Shown here: piece after piece, positions 27,662 to 35,869 of the stretch
Layout of the letters: each line of letters starts with the position of its first letter
Numbering within the stretch: position 1 is the first letter of the stretch
Origin: Clostridia bacterium
GTDB lineage: Bacteria; Bacillota; Clostridia; Christensenellales; Aristaeellaceae
Direction of reading: 5' to 3'
Assembly (NCBI GenBank): GCA_017527065.1
Contig: JAFXQO010000042.1
Location: 1 to 64,000, forward strand
Length of the DNA stretch: 64,000 bases
The notes under the pieces: generated by a model
Database searches by the model: none
What the model was told of the DNA's origin: nothing
The model's input: only the letters and a program-made list of their open reading frames with translations
Program-made: the position numbers and the translations under genes

Positions 27662-27702
27662 AACGGCATGGCCGGCATTTCGCCGGTTATGCCGTTTTCT
27701 TC
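27662..27702 (+). terminator. intrinsic terminator after the CotH gene
   Basis: AACGGCAT and GCCGGC pair with GCCGG and ATGCCGTT around a small bulge, followed by TTTTCTTCT. Confidence 0.85.
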
Positions 27703-27741
27703 TGTTCAGCAGGAAGGCGGGCACTTTTTTCTTGCGCTGCC

Positions 27742-27770
27742 TTGAAAACAGCCGGATGATATGCTATCAT
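27742..27770 (+). promoter_or_regulatory. putative promoter of the LRR gene
   Basis: TTGAAA and TATCAT are separated by 17 nt, about 80 bp before the chosen ATG. Confidence 0.5.
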
Positions 27771-27848
27771 TTTAATGGTTTGGTATACGCCTTTCCGGAA
27801 CGGACGGTTAAGCACATCGGGGATCGGAATATGAAGGAGGCTCGCGGC

Positions 27849-29756
27849 ATGGCAAAGAAAAAGAGGCGAAACAGGCGCGCGCTGCGCAGGCGGCGGATGA
27901 GGCGGATCCTCATCGTCTGTCTGGCGCTGGCCGTCATCCTGCTGGCGGCGTTTTTCATGACGACGGCGGTGATCGGCGGGAAAACCTATTCCCGTTCGCT
28001 GCAGGCGATCGACTTGCGCGACCGGGGGCTGACCAGCGCCCGCGGCGTCGCGCGGCTCGGCAACCTGCGCGAGGCGCTGCTATCGGGCAACGATCTGAAG
28101 GACGTGTCGCCGCTCCGGTCGCTCAAGCGCTGCGAATACATCGACCTCACGGACAATCCCGTTAGCGACGAGAGCTACGCCAAACTGCGCGCGGCCCTGC
28201 CGGGCTGCCTCATCCTCTGCGAGGCGAAGGACGAAACCACCCGTGAAATGGCGCTGGGCGGCCATCCTTTGCCGGACGCGGACGCGCTGGCGCGGGTGTT
28301 TGAATCCCACGAGGCGCTGACCCTGGTCGATCTGCGCGGCGCGGAGCTGACGGCGGAGGAGACGGACGCGCTGCGGGAGCGCTTCCCCCGCATCGGCTTT
28401 ATCAGCGAAGGCGCCTCGCTGTCCTTCAGCGTGGCCTCGCCAGAGGACGCGGCCGATACGCTGGCCCGCGTGCCTGAATCGACCCATGTCATCCTGACGG
28501 GCTATGCCTTCGCGCCGGAGGAGTACGGCGCGCTGGCGGCCCGGTTCCCCGGCCTCTCGCTGGACGCCAATATTTCGCTGGATGGCCAGAGCGTCTCTAC
28601 CGGCGCGACGGAAATCAGCCTGAGCGGCCGCTCTGCGGACGACGCCCTGGCGGACGAACTGCGCCTCTTCCCCGCCCTGGAGAAGCTGACGCTGGGCGAA
28701 AGCCGGCCCACGGCGGCCGCGCGCCTCAAGGAATCGCTGGGGCTCAGCGAGATCGGCTTCCGCTTCAACGGCGAATTGTTCGACGCGCGCACCATCGACG
28801 CGGACATGCGCGGCGTGCCGGACTTCGACGCGGACGAACTGGCGGCGCTGCTCTCCACGCAGCCGCAAATCAAGACCGTGCGCCTGGACACCCCGGACGA
28901 GGTCATGATGAACGTCGTCAACGCCTACAAGGATCGCGTGCGCTTCGATTTCAACGTGACGGCCTTCGGAAAGACCTACTCGACCGCGGACACCTTCATC
29001 GACTTTGACACCATGCCCCTCGAGGACAGCGACGTGGACGAACTGATGTCCCTGATCGCCCGCATGCCCGGCCTCAAAGCCGTTTACATGTATGACAGCA
29101 CGCTCAGCAAGGAGAGCATGGACAGGCTCTTCGACGGGAATCCCGACGTGTTCTTCGGCTGGACCATTAAAATGTGCAAAAAGTACATCATCCGCACCGA
29201 CATCACCGCCTTCTCCACACAGCTCGGCTCACCCCAGCACACATACACCCAGAAGGACTTCTGGCCCCTGCGCTACTGCAAAAACATCCAGGCGCTCGAC
29301 TTGGGTCATAACGCCATCACGGACGCCAGCTTCCTGACCAACTTCCCGCATTTGAAGTTCCTGATCATCGCGGACAACGCGCTCACGGATATCACGCCCC
29401 TGGCCGAGCTCAAGGAGCTGGAATACTTCGAGCTGTTCATGAACTACGACCTCAAGGATTACACGCCCCTCTCCGGCCTGCCTTTGAAGGACCTTAACGT
29501 GCGCTGCCCGGAGGGAACAAGGAATAAGTTCACCGCCGACGCCTTTATCCCCATCAAGACGCTGGAGCGCTTCTGGGCTACGAAGGCCCTCTTCCCGAAG
29601 GCGGAGGAGGAGCGCCTGCGCGAAGCCCTGCCGGACTGCGAGATCAGCATCACGGATTCCCATTCCACCGGCGACGGCTGGCGCGAGAACGGTTACTACC
29701 CGACCATACTGCGCATGTTCGACAACAGCCGGTACGAGGAACTGCCGCGGCAATAG
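27849..29756 (+). CDS. membrane-anchored leucine-rich-repeat protein
   Basis: The 635-residue protein has an extremely basic N-terminus (about 14 of the first 20 residues are K or R), one membrane span (about 20-45) and an extracytoplasmic region with internalin-like LRRs. The repeats are clearest at about 60-100 (LRDRGLTSARGVARLGNLREALLSGN split over two repeats) and again at about 480-560 (LDLGHNAITDASFL, LIIADNALTDITPL). The middle portion has degenerate repeats. AAGGAGG 8 nt upstream selects the ATG at 27849 over an earlier in-frame ATG. The ligand is unknown. Confidence 0.8.
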   Translation: MAKKKRRNRRALRRRRMRRILIVCLALAVILLAAFFMTTAVIGGKTYSRSLQAIDLRDRGLTSARGVARLGNLREALLSGNDLKDVSPLRSLKRCEYIDLTDNPVSDESYAKLRAALPGCLILCEAKDETTREMALGGHPLPDADALARVFESHEALTLVDLRGAELTAEETDALRERFPRIGFISEGASLSFSVASPEDAADTLARVPESTHVILTGYAFAPEEYGALAARFPGLSLDANISLDGQSVSTGATEISLSGRSADDALADELRLFPALEKLTLGESRPTAAARLKESLGLSEIGFRFNGELFDARTIDADMRGVPDFDADELAALLSTQPQIKTVRLDTPDEVMMNVVNAYKDRVRFDFNVTAFGKTYSTADTFIDFDTMPLEDSDVDELMSLIARMPGLKAVYMYDSTLSKESMDRLFDGNPDVFFGWTIKMCKKYIIRTDITAFSTQLGSPQHTYTQKDFWPLRYCKNIQALDLGHNAITDASFLTNFPHLKFLIIADNALTDITPLAELKELEYFELFMNYDLKDYTPLSGLPLKDLNVRCPEGTRNKFTADAFIPIKTLERFWATKALFPKAEEERLREALPDCEISITDSHSTGDGWRENGYYPTILRMFDNSRYEELPRQ

Positions 29757-29783
29757 ATCGATTGCGGCGGCATGGAGGCGTTT

Positions 29784-31061
29784 ATGAAGAACTTCACCTT
29801 CCGTTACGGCGACGGCGCGGTGTCCGTGCCGCTGAACGAGGAAAACATCCTCGCCGAGCTGCACGGCAACCGCGTGCCGGCCGTGGCGGACATACCCGCG
29901 GCGCTGAAAGAGGCGGTGGAAGCGCCCATCGACAGCCTGCCGCTGCGCGACTACGTGAGGCCGGAGGACAAAGTCTGCCTGGTCGTCAGCGACATGAGCC
30001 GTTTCTGGATGCGGCAGGACAAAGTGATCCCTCCGCTGCTGCAATACCTTTACGACGCCTGCGGCCAGAAGCCGGAGAATATCGCAATCCTCGTGGCCAA
30101 CGGTACCCATGACGGCGGCGACGAAAAGGATCTGCGCACGCTGGTGACGGACGCCGTGTACGACGCCGTGCGCGTCGTGAACCACGACTGCCTGGCGGAC
30201 GACCTGGTCTGCCTCGGCACGACGCCCCACGGCACCCCCGTCTGGGTCAATCCCATCGCCGCGCGCGCGGACAAGGTCATCTGCCTGGGCGCGTGCGTGC
30301 ACCATGTGATGGCCGGGTTCGGCGGCGGGCGCAAGAGCATCCTGCCGGGCATCAGCGGCATGGAGACCATCAAGCACAACCACGCCTTCTCCCTCGATCC
30401 CGCCGCGCTGCGCAGCAACCCGCGCATCGGCAACGGCAAGCTCGTCGATAATCCCCTGAACGACGATATGTGCGAGGCCGCGGCGCTGATGCCCAGCCTG
30501 TTCATGATTAACCTCGTGATGAACGCGGAAATGCAGCTGGCCGAAATCTACGCCGGACATTTCCTGACCAGCTGGCAGGCGGCCTGCCGCGCGGTGGACC
30601 GCATATACCGGGTGCCGGTCCCGCGAAAAGCCGACGCCATCATCGCCAGCTGCGGCGGCTATCCGAAGGACATGTCGCTCTATCAGGGCACAAAGACCAT
30701 CGACAACGTGGAATCGGGCCTGAAGATGGGCGGCACGCTGATCCTCATCATCGAGGCCCGCGACGGCGGCGGCCCGGCCGAATACTTCGACTGGATCAAA
30801 AACCTCACGGACGGCACCATCGAAGACCGGCTGCGCAACCATTTCACCATTCCGGGCTACATCTTTTTCCTCAACTGCGAACAGGCGCAGCGATACAATA
30901 TCCTGCTGCTGACCGACATACCCGCCGAAGTCGTGGCGCCCATGGGCATGAAGGCGTTTTCCAATATAGACGACCTCCTGGCCGAGGCGGACCTGGAGGG
31001 AAAGAAACTCTATGTGATCGAAAACGGCAGCACCGTCATTCCCTTCGTTCAGGAGGCATAA
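29784..31061 (+). CDS. LarA-like nickel-pincer racemase family protein
   Basis: This 425-residue protein belongs to the LarA/DUF2088 family, whose founding member racemises lactate using a nickel-pincer nucleotide. The family core HHVMAGFGGGRKSILPG is at about 174-190, followed by the lysine/histidine-containing TIKHNHAF. The cofactor-making larB, larC and larE genes are not in the window, so lactate specificity is unproven. GGAGG favours the ATG at 29784 over the one at 29772. It is followed after 2 bp by an aminotransferase, so a hydroxy-acid or amino-acid substrate is plausible. Confidence 0.78.
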   Translation: MKNFTFRYGDGAVSVPLNEENILAELHGNRVPAVADIPAALKEAVEAPIDSLPLRDYVRPEDKVCLVVSDMSRFWMRQDKVIPPLLQYLYDACGQKPENIAILVANGTHDGGDEKDLRTLVTDAVYDAVRVVNHDCLADDLVCLGTTPHGTPVWVNPIAARADKVICLGACVHHVMAGFGGGRKSILPGISGMETIKHNHAFSLDPAALRSNPRIGNGKLVDNPLNDDMCEAAALMPSLFMINLVMNAEMQLAEIYAGHFLTSWQAACRAVDRIYRVPVPRKADAIIASCGGYPKDMSLYQGTKTIDNVESGLKMGGTLILIIEARDGGGPAEYFDWIKNLTDGTIEDRLRNHFTIPGYIFFLNCEQAQRYNILLLTDIPAEVVAPMGMKAFSNIDDLLAEADLEGKKLYVIENGSTVIPFVQEA

Positions 31062-31063
31062 GT

Positions 31064-32212
31064 ATGCAGAAGTACATCGCCCGGCGATACGCCGGCTGCC
31101 AGAGCGGGCTCTCGCTGGACACCCAGGCCCTGCGCCGTTTTCCGGATGTGATCGACCTGTCCATCGGCGACACCGACATCATCACCGACCCCCGCGTCAT
31201 CGACGCCGCCTGCGCCGACGCCCACAGGGGCTACACCCGCTACGGCGACCCCAAGGGCGATCCGGAGCTGATCGACGCCATCTGCGCGGCCTGGCAGGAG
31301 GATTTCCACCAGGCCGTCGCACCGGAGGAGGTCCTCGTCACCACTTCCAGCTGCATGGGCATGAGCCAGGTGATGCTCGCCCTGCTGAATCCCGGCGACG
31401 AGGCGCTGGTGTTCGGGCCGTATTTCGCCGTATACAAACAGCAGATCGAGCTGGCGGGCGGCGTTTGCGTCGAGGTGCCGACCCGGGAGGAAAACGGCTT
31501 CCTGCCCCGGGAGGAGGATATACGCGCCCGGATCTCGCCGCGAACGCGGGTCATGGTCGTCAACACGCCCTGCAATCCCACCGGCGCGGCCTTCGGCGAG
31601 GACACGCTGTGCATGCTCGCCCGCCTTTGCCGGGAATACGACCTGCTGGTGGCGGCGGACGAAATATACACCCGCTACCTGTACGACGGCGCGTTCATCC
31701 CCATGCGCACCATAGAGGGCATGAAGGAGCGCACCGTCACGCTCAACAGCTTCAGCAAGAACTTCATGATGACAGGCTGGCGCGTGGGCTGCATCATCGC
31801 CCATCCCGACCTGATCCGCGTGTTCCAGCATGTGAACAACGCCATGACCTACACCACCCCCGCCGTCTCCCAGCGCGCGGCGCTGCACGCCCTCAGGCTG
31901 CGGGAGGACATCGCCCAAAAATACATCCCCATATACAAAGAGCGCGTCTTCTACACCGCGGACCGGCTCAGGGAGATGCCCCTCCTGTCGATCTTCCGGC
32001 CGCAAGGCACCTTCTACCTGTTCCCGGGCGTGGAGAAAACAGGCCTGGACGACAGGGCCTTTTGCAGCCTCCTGCTCGAACAGGCGCACATCCTGGTCGC
32101 GCCCGGCAGCGCCTTCGGCGAAGCCGGCAGGGGACACTTCCGCATCGCGGCGACCGTTCCGAAGGAAGCGCTCGCGCGGGCGATGGACCGGCTGGAAAAG
32201 CTCTCCTTCTGA
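31064..32212 (+). CDS. PLP-dependent class I/II aminotransferase
   Basis: This 382-residue fold-type I aminotransferase has the Schiff-base lysine K232 in SFSKNFMMTGWRVG, the NTPCNPTGA motif near 168-176 and a C-terminal arginine in HFRIAAT for the substrate carboxylate. It is tightly coupled to the LarA-like gene (2 bp gap) and lies upstream of an amino-acid ABC transporter that has its own promoter. It is probably an aromatic or aspartate-type enzyme, but specificity is not visible. Confidence 0.88.
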   Translation: MQKYIARRYAGCQSGLSLDTQALRRFPDVIDLSIGDTDIITDPRVIDAACADAHRGYTRYGDPKGDPELIDAICAAWQEDFHQAVAPEEVLVTTSSCMGMSQVMLALLNPGDEALVFGPYFAVYKQQIELAGGVCVEVPTREENGFLPREEDIRARISPRTRVMVVNTPCNPTGAAFGEDTLCMLARLCREYDLLVAADEIYTRYLYDGAFIPMRTIEGMKERTVTLNSFSKNFMMTGWRVGCIIAHPDLIRVFQHVNNAMTYTTPAVSQRAALHALRLREDIAQKYIPIYKERVFYTADRLREMPLLSIFRPQGTFYLFPGVEKTGLDDRAFCSLLLEQAHILVAPGSAFGEAGRGHFRIAATVPKEALARAMDRLEKLSF

Positions 32213-32249
32213 CGGACGCGCCCGTGTTGATTAATTTTTCGAGAATGCC

Positions 32250-32277
32250 TTGACACGCGGCCGATACAGCGTATAAT
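32250..32277 (+). promoter_or_regulatory. consensus sigma-A promoter of the amino-acid ABC operon
   Basis: Perfect TTGACA and perfect TATAAT are separated by 16 nt, 43 bp before the start codon of the binding protein gene. Confidence 0.85.
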
Positions 32278-32320
32278 GATGCACATAGAATGTATTTTAT
32301 TCAAACAGGAGGTTATTCTC

Positions 32321-33133
32321 ATGAAGTCTTTCAAGAAGGTTTTCGCGCTGCTGGTCGCCATGGTTCTCGTGCTGGGTCTGGCGTCCGCCTCGGCTGACAC
32401 CACCCTGGAGAAGATCACCGCCGCCGGCAAGATCGTAATGGGCACCGAAGCCACCTACCCGCCCTATGAGTTCCTGGACGACGACGCCAACTTCGCGGGC
32501 TGCGACATCTGGCTGGCGCAGCAGATCGCCGAGGCACTGGGCGTCGAGCTGGAGATTCAGGACATGGACTTCGACGGCATCATCCCCGCCGTGCAGAGCG
32601 GCCTGGTCGACATCGGCATCGCCGCCTTCACCCGCACCGACGAGCGCGCTGAGGTCATCGACTTCTCCGACCTGTATGAGACCAGCGAGCAGCTGCTCAT
32701 CGTCAAGGCCGGCAACGCCGACGTGTACGCCACCAAGGAATCCATGAAGGGCCTGACGGTCGGCGCGCAGCAGGGCACCATCCAGAGCCAGCTGATCGAA
32801 AAGGCGCTGCCCGACAGCACTCTGTTCGAGCTCAAGACCTATCCCGAGCTGGCGCTCGAAACCATCAACGGCAACATCGTGGGCTTCGTGGTCGACTCCG
32901 CCGTGGGCCTGGCCATGATCGCCAGCAGCGACGGCGCGCTGGAAGTGAGCAACTTCGCCTTCACCGCGGAGGAAGCCAGCTTCGGCAAGGCGGTCGTCAT
33001 CGCCAAGGGCAACGAAGACCTCGTGGCCAAGATCAACGAAGTGATCGCCAAGGTGATCGAGGACGGTTCCTACCAGGCCGCGTATGACGAGGCCGTCGCC
33101 GCCACCTCCGCTGATGAAGAAGCCGCCGAATAA
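32321..33133 (+). CDS. polar amino-acid ABC transporter, substrate-binding protein
   Basis: This 270-residue family 3 solute-binding protein has a signal peptide (KKVFALLVAMVLVLGLASASA). It lacks the usual lipobox cysteine after the hydrophobic core, so it may be released or anchored differently. Typical features are GTEATYPPYEF at the mature N-terminus, GFDxDL-like GCDIWLAQQIAEALG, and the R-TDERAEVIDFSD motif that contacts the ligand carboxylate. AGGAGG lies 8 nt before the ATG. It heads a three-gene transporter operon. Confidence 0.92.
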   Translation: MKSFKKVFALLVAMVLVLGLASASADTTLEKITAAGKIVMGTEATYPPYEFLDDDANFAGCDIWLAQQIAEALGVELEIQDMDFDGIIPAVQSGLVDIGIAAFTRTDERAEVIDFSDLYETSEQLLIVKAGNADVYATKESMKGLTVGAQQGTIQSQLIEKALPDSTLFELKTYPELALETINGNIVGFVVDSAVGLAMIASSDGALEVSNFAFTAEEASFGKAVVIAKGNEDLVAKINEVIAKVIEDGSYQAAYDEAVAATSADEEAAE

Positions 33134-33220
33134 TCCGCGCCTCATCGCATATATCGCCGTGAAACCGATTTACGGTTTCACGGCTTTGCGCGTTCAAGCA
33201 CATATGGCAGGAGGATGCAC

Positions 33221-33916
33221 ATGACCTTTTTCACCAATGTCTGGTCCACGCTTTCCAAGTATTACAGCTTCTTTCTGGAGGGCGTTCAAAACACGCTGAT
33301 CCTCGCCTTTTTCACCGTCCTGTTCGGCACGATGCTCGGCATCCTGCTGGCCGTGGCGAAGCTGTCAAACTTCAAGCCGCTGAAAGGGCTGGCCACGGCC
33401 TACATCGAGTTCTTCCGCGGCACGCCGCTGATGGTGCAGCTGATGTTCATCTTCTACGGCCTGCCGATGATCGGCGTCACGTTTCCGGATGTGCCCTTTA
33501 TCGAGAACTTCCAGCGCTTCGCGGCGGGCATCGTGGCCATGAGCCTGAACAGCGGCGCCTACGTGGCCGAGGTCATCCGCAGCGGCATCCAGGCCGTGGA
33601 CGTGGGCCAGATGGAGGCCGCGCGCTCGCTGGGCTTCAAGAAGAGCCAGAGCATGATCATGGTCGTGCTGCCTCAGGCCATCAAGAACATCCTGCCCGCC
33701 CTGGGCAACGAATTCGTAACGGTCATCAAGGAGAGCTCCATCGTTTCGGTGATCGGCATCGCCGACCTGATGTACCGCACCAACGGCGTGAAGGCGAAGA
33801 ACTACAAGACGCTGGAGTGCCTGTTCATCGCGGCCATGATCTACTTCGTGCTGACCTTCGTGAGCAGCCGGCTGATTTCGCTGATGGAGAGGAGGATGCG
33901 CCGTGGCCACAAATAA
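33221..33916 (+). CDS. polar amino-acid ABC transporter, permease
   Basis: This 231-residue HEAT-type permease has about five spans. It carries the family signature [13 protein letters not shown] and the EAA-like loop [22 protein letters not shown] that docks with the ATPase. The start at 33221 is preferred because AGGAGG would overlap an earlier in-frame ATG at 33215. Its end overlaps the ATPase start. Confidence 0.93.
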   Translation: MTFFTNVWSTLSKYYSFFLEGVQNTLILAFFTVLFGTMLGILLAVAKLSNFKPLKGLATAYIEFFRGTPLMVQLMFIFYGLPMIGVTFPDVPFIENFQRFAAGIVAMSLNSGAYVAEVIRSGIQAVDVGQMEAARSLGFKKSQSMIMVVLPQAIKNILPALGNEFVTVIKESSIVSVIGIADLMYRTNGVKAKNYKTLECLFIAAMIYFVLTFVSSRLISLMERRMRRGHK

Positions 33917-34643
33917 CGCGATGATCCAGGTCCAGAACCTGACAAAGAAATTTGGCAAGCTGACCGTGCTCGACGACATCAGCATCACCTTCTCGAAGGG
34001 CGAAGTGGTCAGCGTCATCGGCCCCTCCGGCGGCGGCAAAAGCACCTTCCTGCGCTGCCTGAACCTGCTCGAAGAGCCCACCGCGGGCCATATCCTGTTC
34101 GACGGGGTGGATATCTGCGACAAGAAGGTGGATATCAACGCGCACCGGCAGAAGATGGGCATGGTGTTCCAGCAGTTCAATCTGTTCGAGAACATGAATG
34201 TGATGCGCAACCTGACCGCCGCGCCCATGAAAATCAAGAAAATGCCCAAGGAGCAGGCGGAGGAAAAAGCGCGGGCTCTGCTCAACCGGGTCGGCCTGAT
34301 CGAAAAGGCTCTCTCCTACCCCAGCCAGCTCTCCGGCGGACAGAAGCCGCGCATCGCCATCGTGCGCGCGCTGATGATGGAGCCGGAGGTGATGCTCTTC
34401 GACGAGCCCACCAGCGCGCTGGATCCCGAAATGATCGGCGAAGTGCTGGACGTCATGAAGGCGCTGGCCGAGTCGGGCATGAGCATGATCGTCGTCACCC
34501 ATGAGATGCGCTTCGCCCGCGAGGTCAGCAGCCGCACGCTGTTCCTGGAGAGCGGCCACATCGAGGAGGACAAGCCCAGCCACGAACTGTTCGAGCACCC
34601 CGAAAGCCCGCGCCTGGTCAGCTTCCTGAGAAAAGTTCTGTGA
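33903..34643 (+). CDS. polar amino-acid ABC transporter, ATP-binding protein
   Basis: This is a 246-residue GlnQ-type ATPase. Walker A is GPSGGGKST, the Q-loop is FQQFNLF, the signature is [15 protein letters not shown], Walker B is [14 protein letters not shown] and the switch histidine is in VVTHEM. The signature reads K-P where most homologues have Q-Q or Q-R. The GTG start has AGGAGG 7 nt upstream and overlaps the permease by 14 nt. Confidence 0.94.
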   Translation: MATNNAMIQVQNLTKKFGKLTVLDDISITFSKGEVVSVIGPSGGGKSTFLRCLNLLEEPTAGHILFDGVDICDKKVDINAHRQKMGMVFQQFNLFENMNVMRNLTAAPMKIKKMPKEQAEEKARALLNRVGLIEKALSYPSQLSGGQKPRIAIVRALMMEPEVMLFDEPTSALDPEMIGEVLDVMKALAESGMSMIVVTHEMRFAREVSSRTLFLESGHIEEDKPSHELFEHPESPRLVSFLRKVL

Positions 34644-34700
34644 GTGAAGCGTTTGGTCCCTTTTCAGGCGCAAAAATCCGTGTTAAACTTTGGATTTCCG

Positions 34701-34729
34701 TTGACAAATGACTCTTATTGCTCTACAAT
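34701..34729 (+). promoter_or_regulatory. promoter of the rplM-rpsI operon
   Basis: Perfect TTGACA (34701-34706) and TACAAT (34724-34729) are separated by 17 nt, leaving an untranslated leader of about 105 nt before rplM. Confidence 0.8.
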
Positions 34730-34734
34730 ATTAC

Positions 34735-34842
34735 CTGTGTCATTGCGGCTCACTAGCCCCGAGCCCTTTGATGATTGCAGCGAGGTGCCTACCATCACCG
34801 AGCGGCCATTTCTGTTTTAATCTTTGGGGAGGGAATTTTACC
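34735..34842 (+). promoter_or_regulatory. rplM leader, probable L13 autoregulatory leader
   Basis: The leader contains two short hairpins, GGCTC (34747-34751)/GAGCC (34761-34765) and GGTG (34784-34787)/CACC (34796-34799), before a GGGGAGGG box. Firmicute rplM operons carry an L13-binding leader in this position. I infer the same here from position and structure without matching a covariance model. Confidence 0.4.
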
Positions 34843-35286
34843 GTGAGCACGTTTATGGCAAAGGCTTCCAACGTGGAACGCCAGTGGTATGTCATCGACG
34901 CAGAAGGCGAAGTCCTGGGCCGCCTGGCTTCCAAGATCGCCCTGATTCTGCGCGGCAAGCATAAGCCCACTTTCACGCCTCATGTCGACACCGGCGATTA
35001 CGTCATCGTCATCAACGCCGACAAGATGGTTCTGACCGGCAAAAAGCTGGACGACAAGGTCTACCGTCATCACACCGGCTATCCGGGCGGTCTCAAGGAG
35101 ACCTCCTACCGCGTCCTGATGGCTAGGAAGCCCGAGTTCGTTCTGAAAGAAGCCGTGCGCGGCATGCTGCCGAAGGGCCCTCTGGGCTACGCCGAGTTGA
35201 AGAAGCTGCATGTCTATCGCGGTGCCGAGCATGAGCATCAGGCCCAGAAGCCCGTGGCTTTCGACCTGAAGACTCTGAACAAGTAA
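34843..35286 (+). CDS. rplM: 50S ribosomal protein L13
   Basis: This is a 147-residue L13 of usual length. It shows the family core [38 protein letters not shown] and [13 protein letters not shown] [12 protein letters not shown], followed by MLPKGPLG and [16 protein letters not shown]. The GTG at 34843 is chosen because GGGGAGGG lies 9 nt upstream. It is co-transcribed with rpsI. Confidence 0.96.
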   Translation: MSTFMAKASNVERQWYVIDAEGEVLGRLASKIALILRGKHKPTFTPHVDTGDYVIVINADKMVLTGKKLDDKVYRHHTGYPGGLKETSYRVLMARKPEFVLKEAVRGMLPKGPLGYAELKKLHVYRGAEHEHQAQKPVAFDLKTLNK

Positions 35287-35302
35287 GGGAGGAGGACGAA
35301 AC

Positions 35303-35695
35303 ATGTCTGAGGTTTGCTATAATGCTGTTGGCAGGAGAAAAAAGGCGATCGCTCGCGTTCGTCTGATCCCCGGCGAGGGCAATATCATCATCAACAAGCG
35401 TGAGCTTGACAATTACTTTGGCCTTGAGACGCTCAAGACCGTCGTTCGCCAGCCCATGACCCTGACCGAGACCACCGGCCGCTTTGACGTCATCGTCAAT
35501 GTGCACGGCGGCGGCTACACCGGTCAGGCCGGCGCGATCCGCCACGGCATCGCCCGCGCGCTGGTCAAGGCCGACGAAGAGCTGAAGCCCGCCATCAAAA
35601 AGGCCGGTTTCCTCACCCGCGACCCGCGCATGAAGGAGCGCAAGAAGTACGGCCTGAAGGCCGCCCGCCGCGCGCCTCAGTTCTCCAAGCGCTAA
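35303..35695 (+). CDS. rpsI: 30S ribosomal protein S9
   Basis: This 130-residue S9 has the conserved [16 protein letters not shown] start, the [19 protein letters not shown] core and the universal C-terminal SKR tail that reaches the P-site tRNA. The reading frame is intact although its 3' end is the attachment site of the integrated element. The last codons up to the T of the stop are part of a 56-bp repeat, and the element supplies AA to complete the stop TAA. The stop in the stranded chromosomal copy is TGA. Confidence 0.97.
   Translation: MSEVCYNAVGRRKKAIARVRLIPGEGNIIINKRELDNYFGLETLKTVVRQPMTLTETTGRFDVIVNVHGGGYTGQAGAIRHGIARALVKADEELKPAIKKAGFLTRDPRMKERKKYGLKAARRAPQFSKR
35638..35693 (+). 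repeat. attL, 56-bp direct repeat at the rpsI 3' end
   Basis: These 56 bases encode the end of S9 ([18 protein letters not shown]). They are identical to 57427-57482, and identity stops at both ends of the block. This is the expected product of tyrosine-recombinase integration that preserves the target gene. Confidence 0.95.
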
Positions 35696-35720
35696 AAACC
35701 CTTACGCCACAAGGCTTTTC
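35694..35720. repeat. dispersed 27-bp imperfect palindrome, attL copy A
   Basis: It begins at the first base inside the attL repeat. By eye it matches the reverse complement of copy 1 (46424-46450) at 21 of 27 positions, sharing CCCTTA and AAGGCTTTTC. It overlaps the left arm of the replacement terminator. Confidence 0.65.
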
Positions 35721-35753
35721 ACCGCTCGCATCGGTGAAAGGCCTTCTCTTTTT
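35711..35753 (+). terminator. element-supplied terminator for the rpsI transcript
   Basis: A 14-bp stem with one G-T wobble (35711-35724 with 35732-35745) is followed by CTCTTTTTA, 16 bp after the new rpsI stop. It replaces the original operon terminator, now at 57504-57545. Confidence 0.85.
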
Positions 35754-35822
35754 ACCCTTATTTAGGGTGAAAATCGGGCTTTTCTACAACTTTTCAGATG
35801 CTTTTTTGCTTGGAAATTGCTT

Positions 35823-35849
35823 GAAATCCCTTATGGCGTATGGGCTTTC
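35823..35849. repeat. dispersed 27-bp imperfect palindrome, attL copy B
   Basis: Begins GAAATCCCTTATGG and matches the reverse complement of copy 1 (46424-46450) at 22 of 27 positions by eye. It lies 21 bp beyond the integrase stop. Confidence 0.65.
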
Positions 35850-35869
35850 GGGCTTTTGTCATCTGCAAA

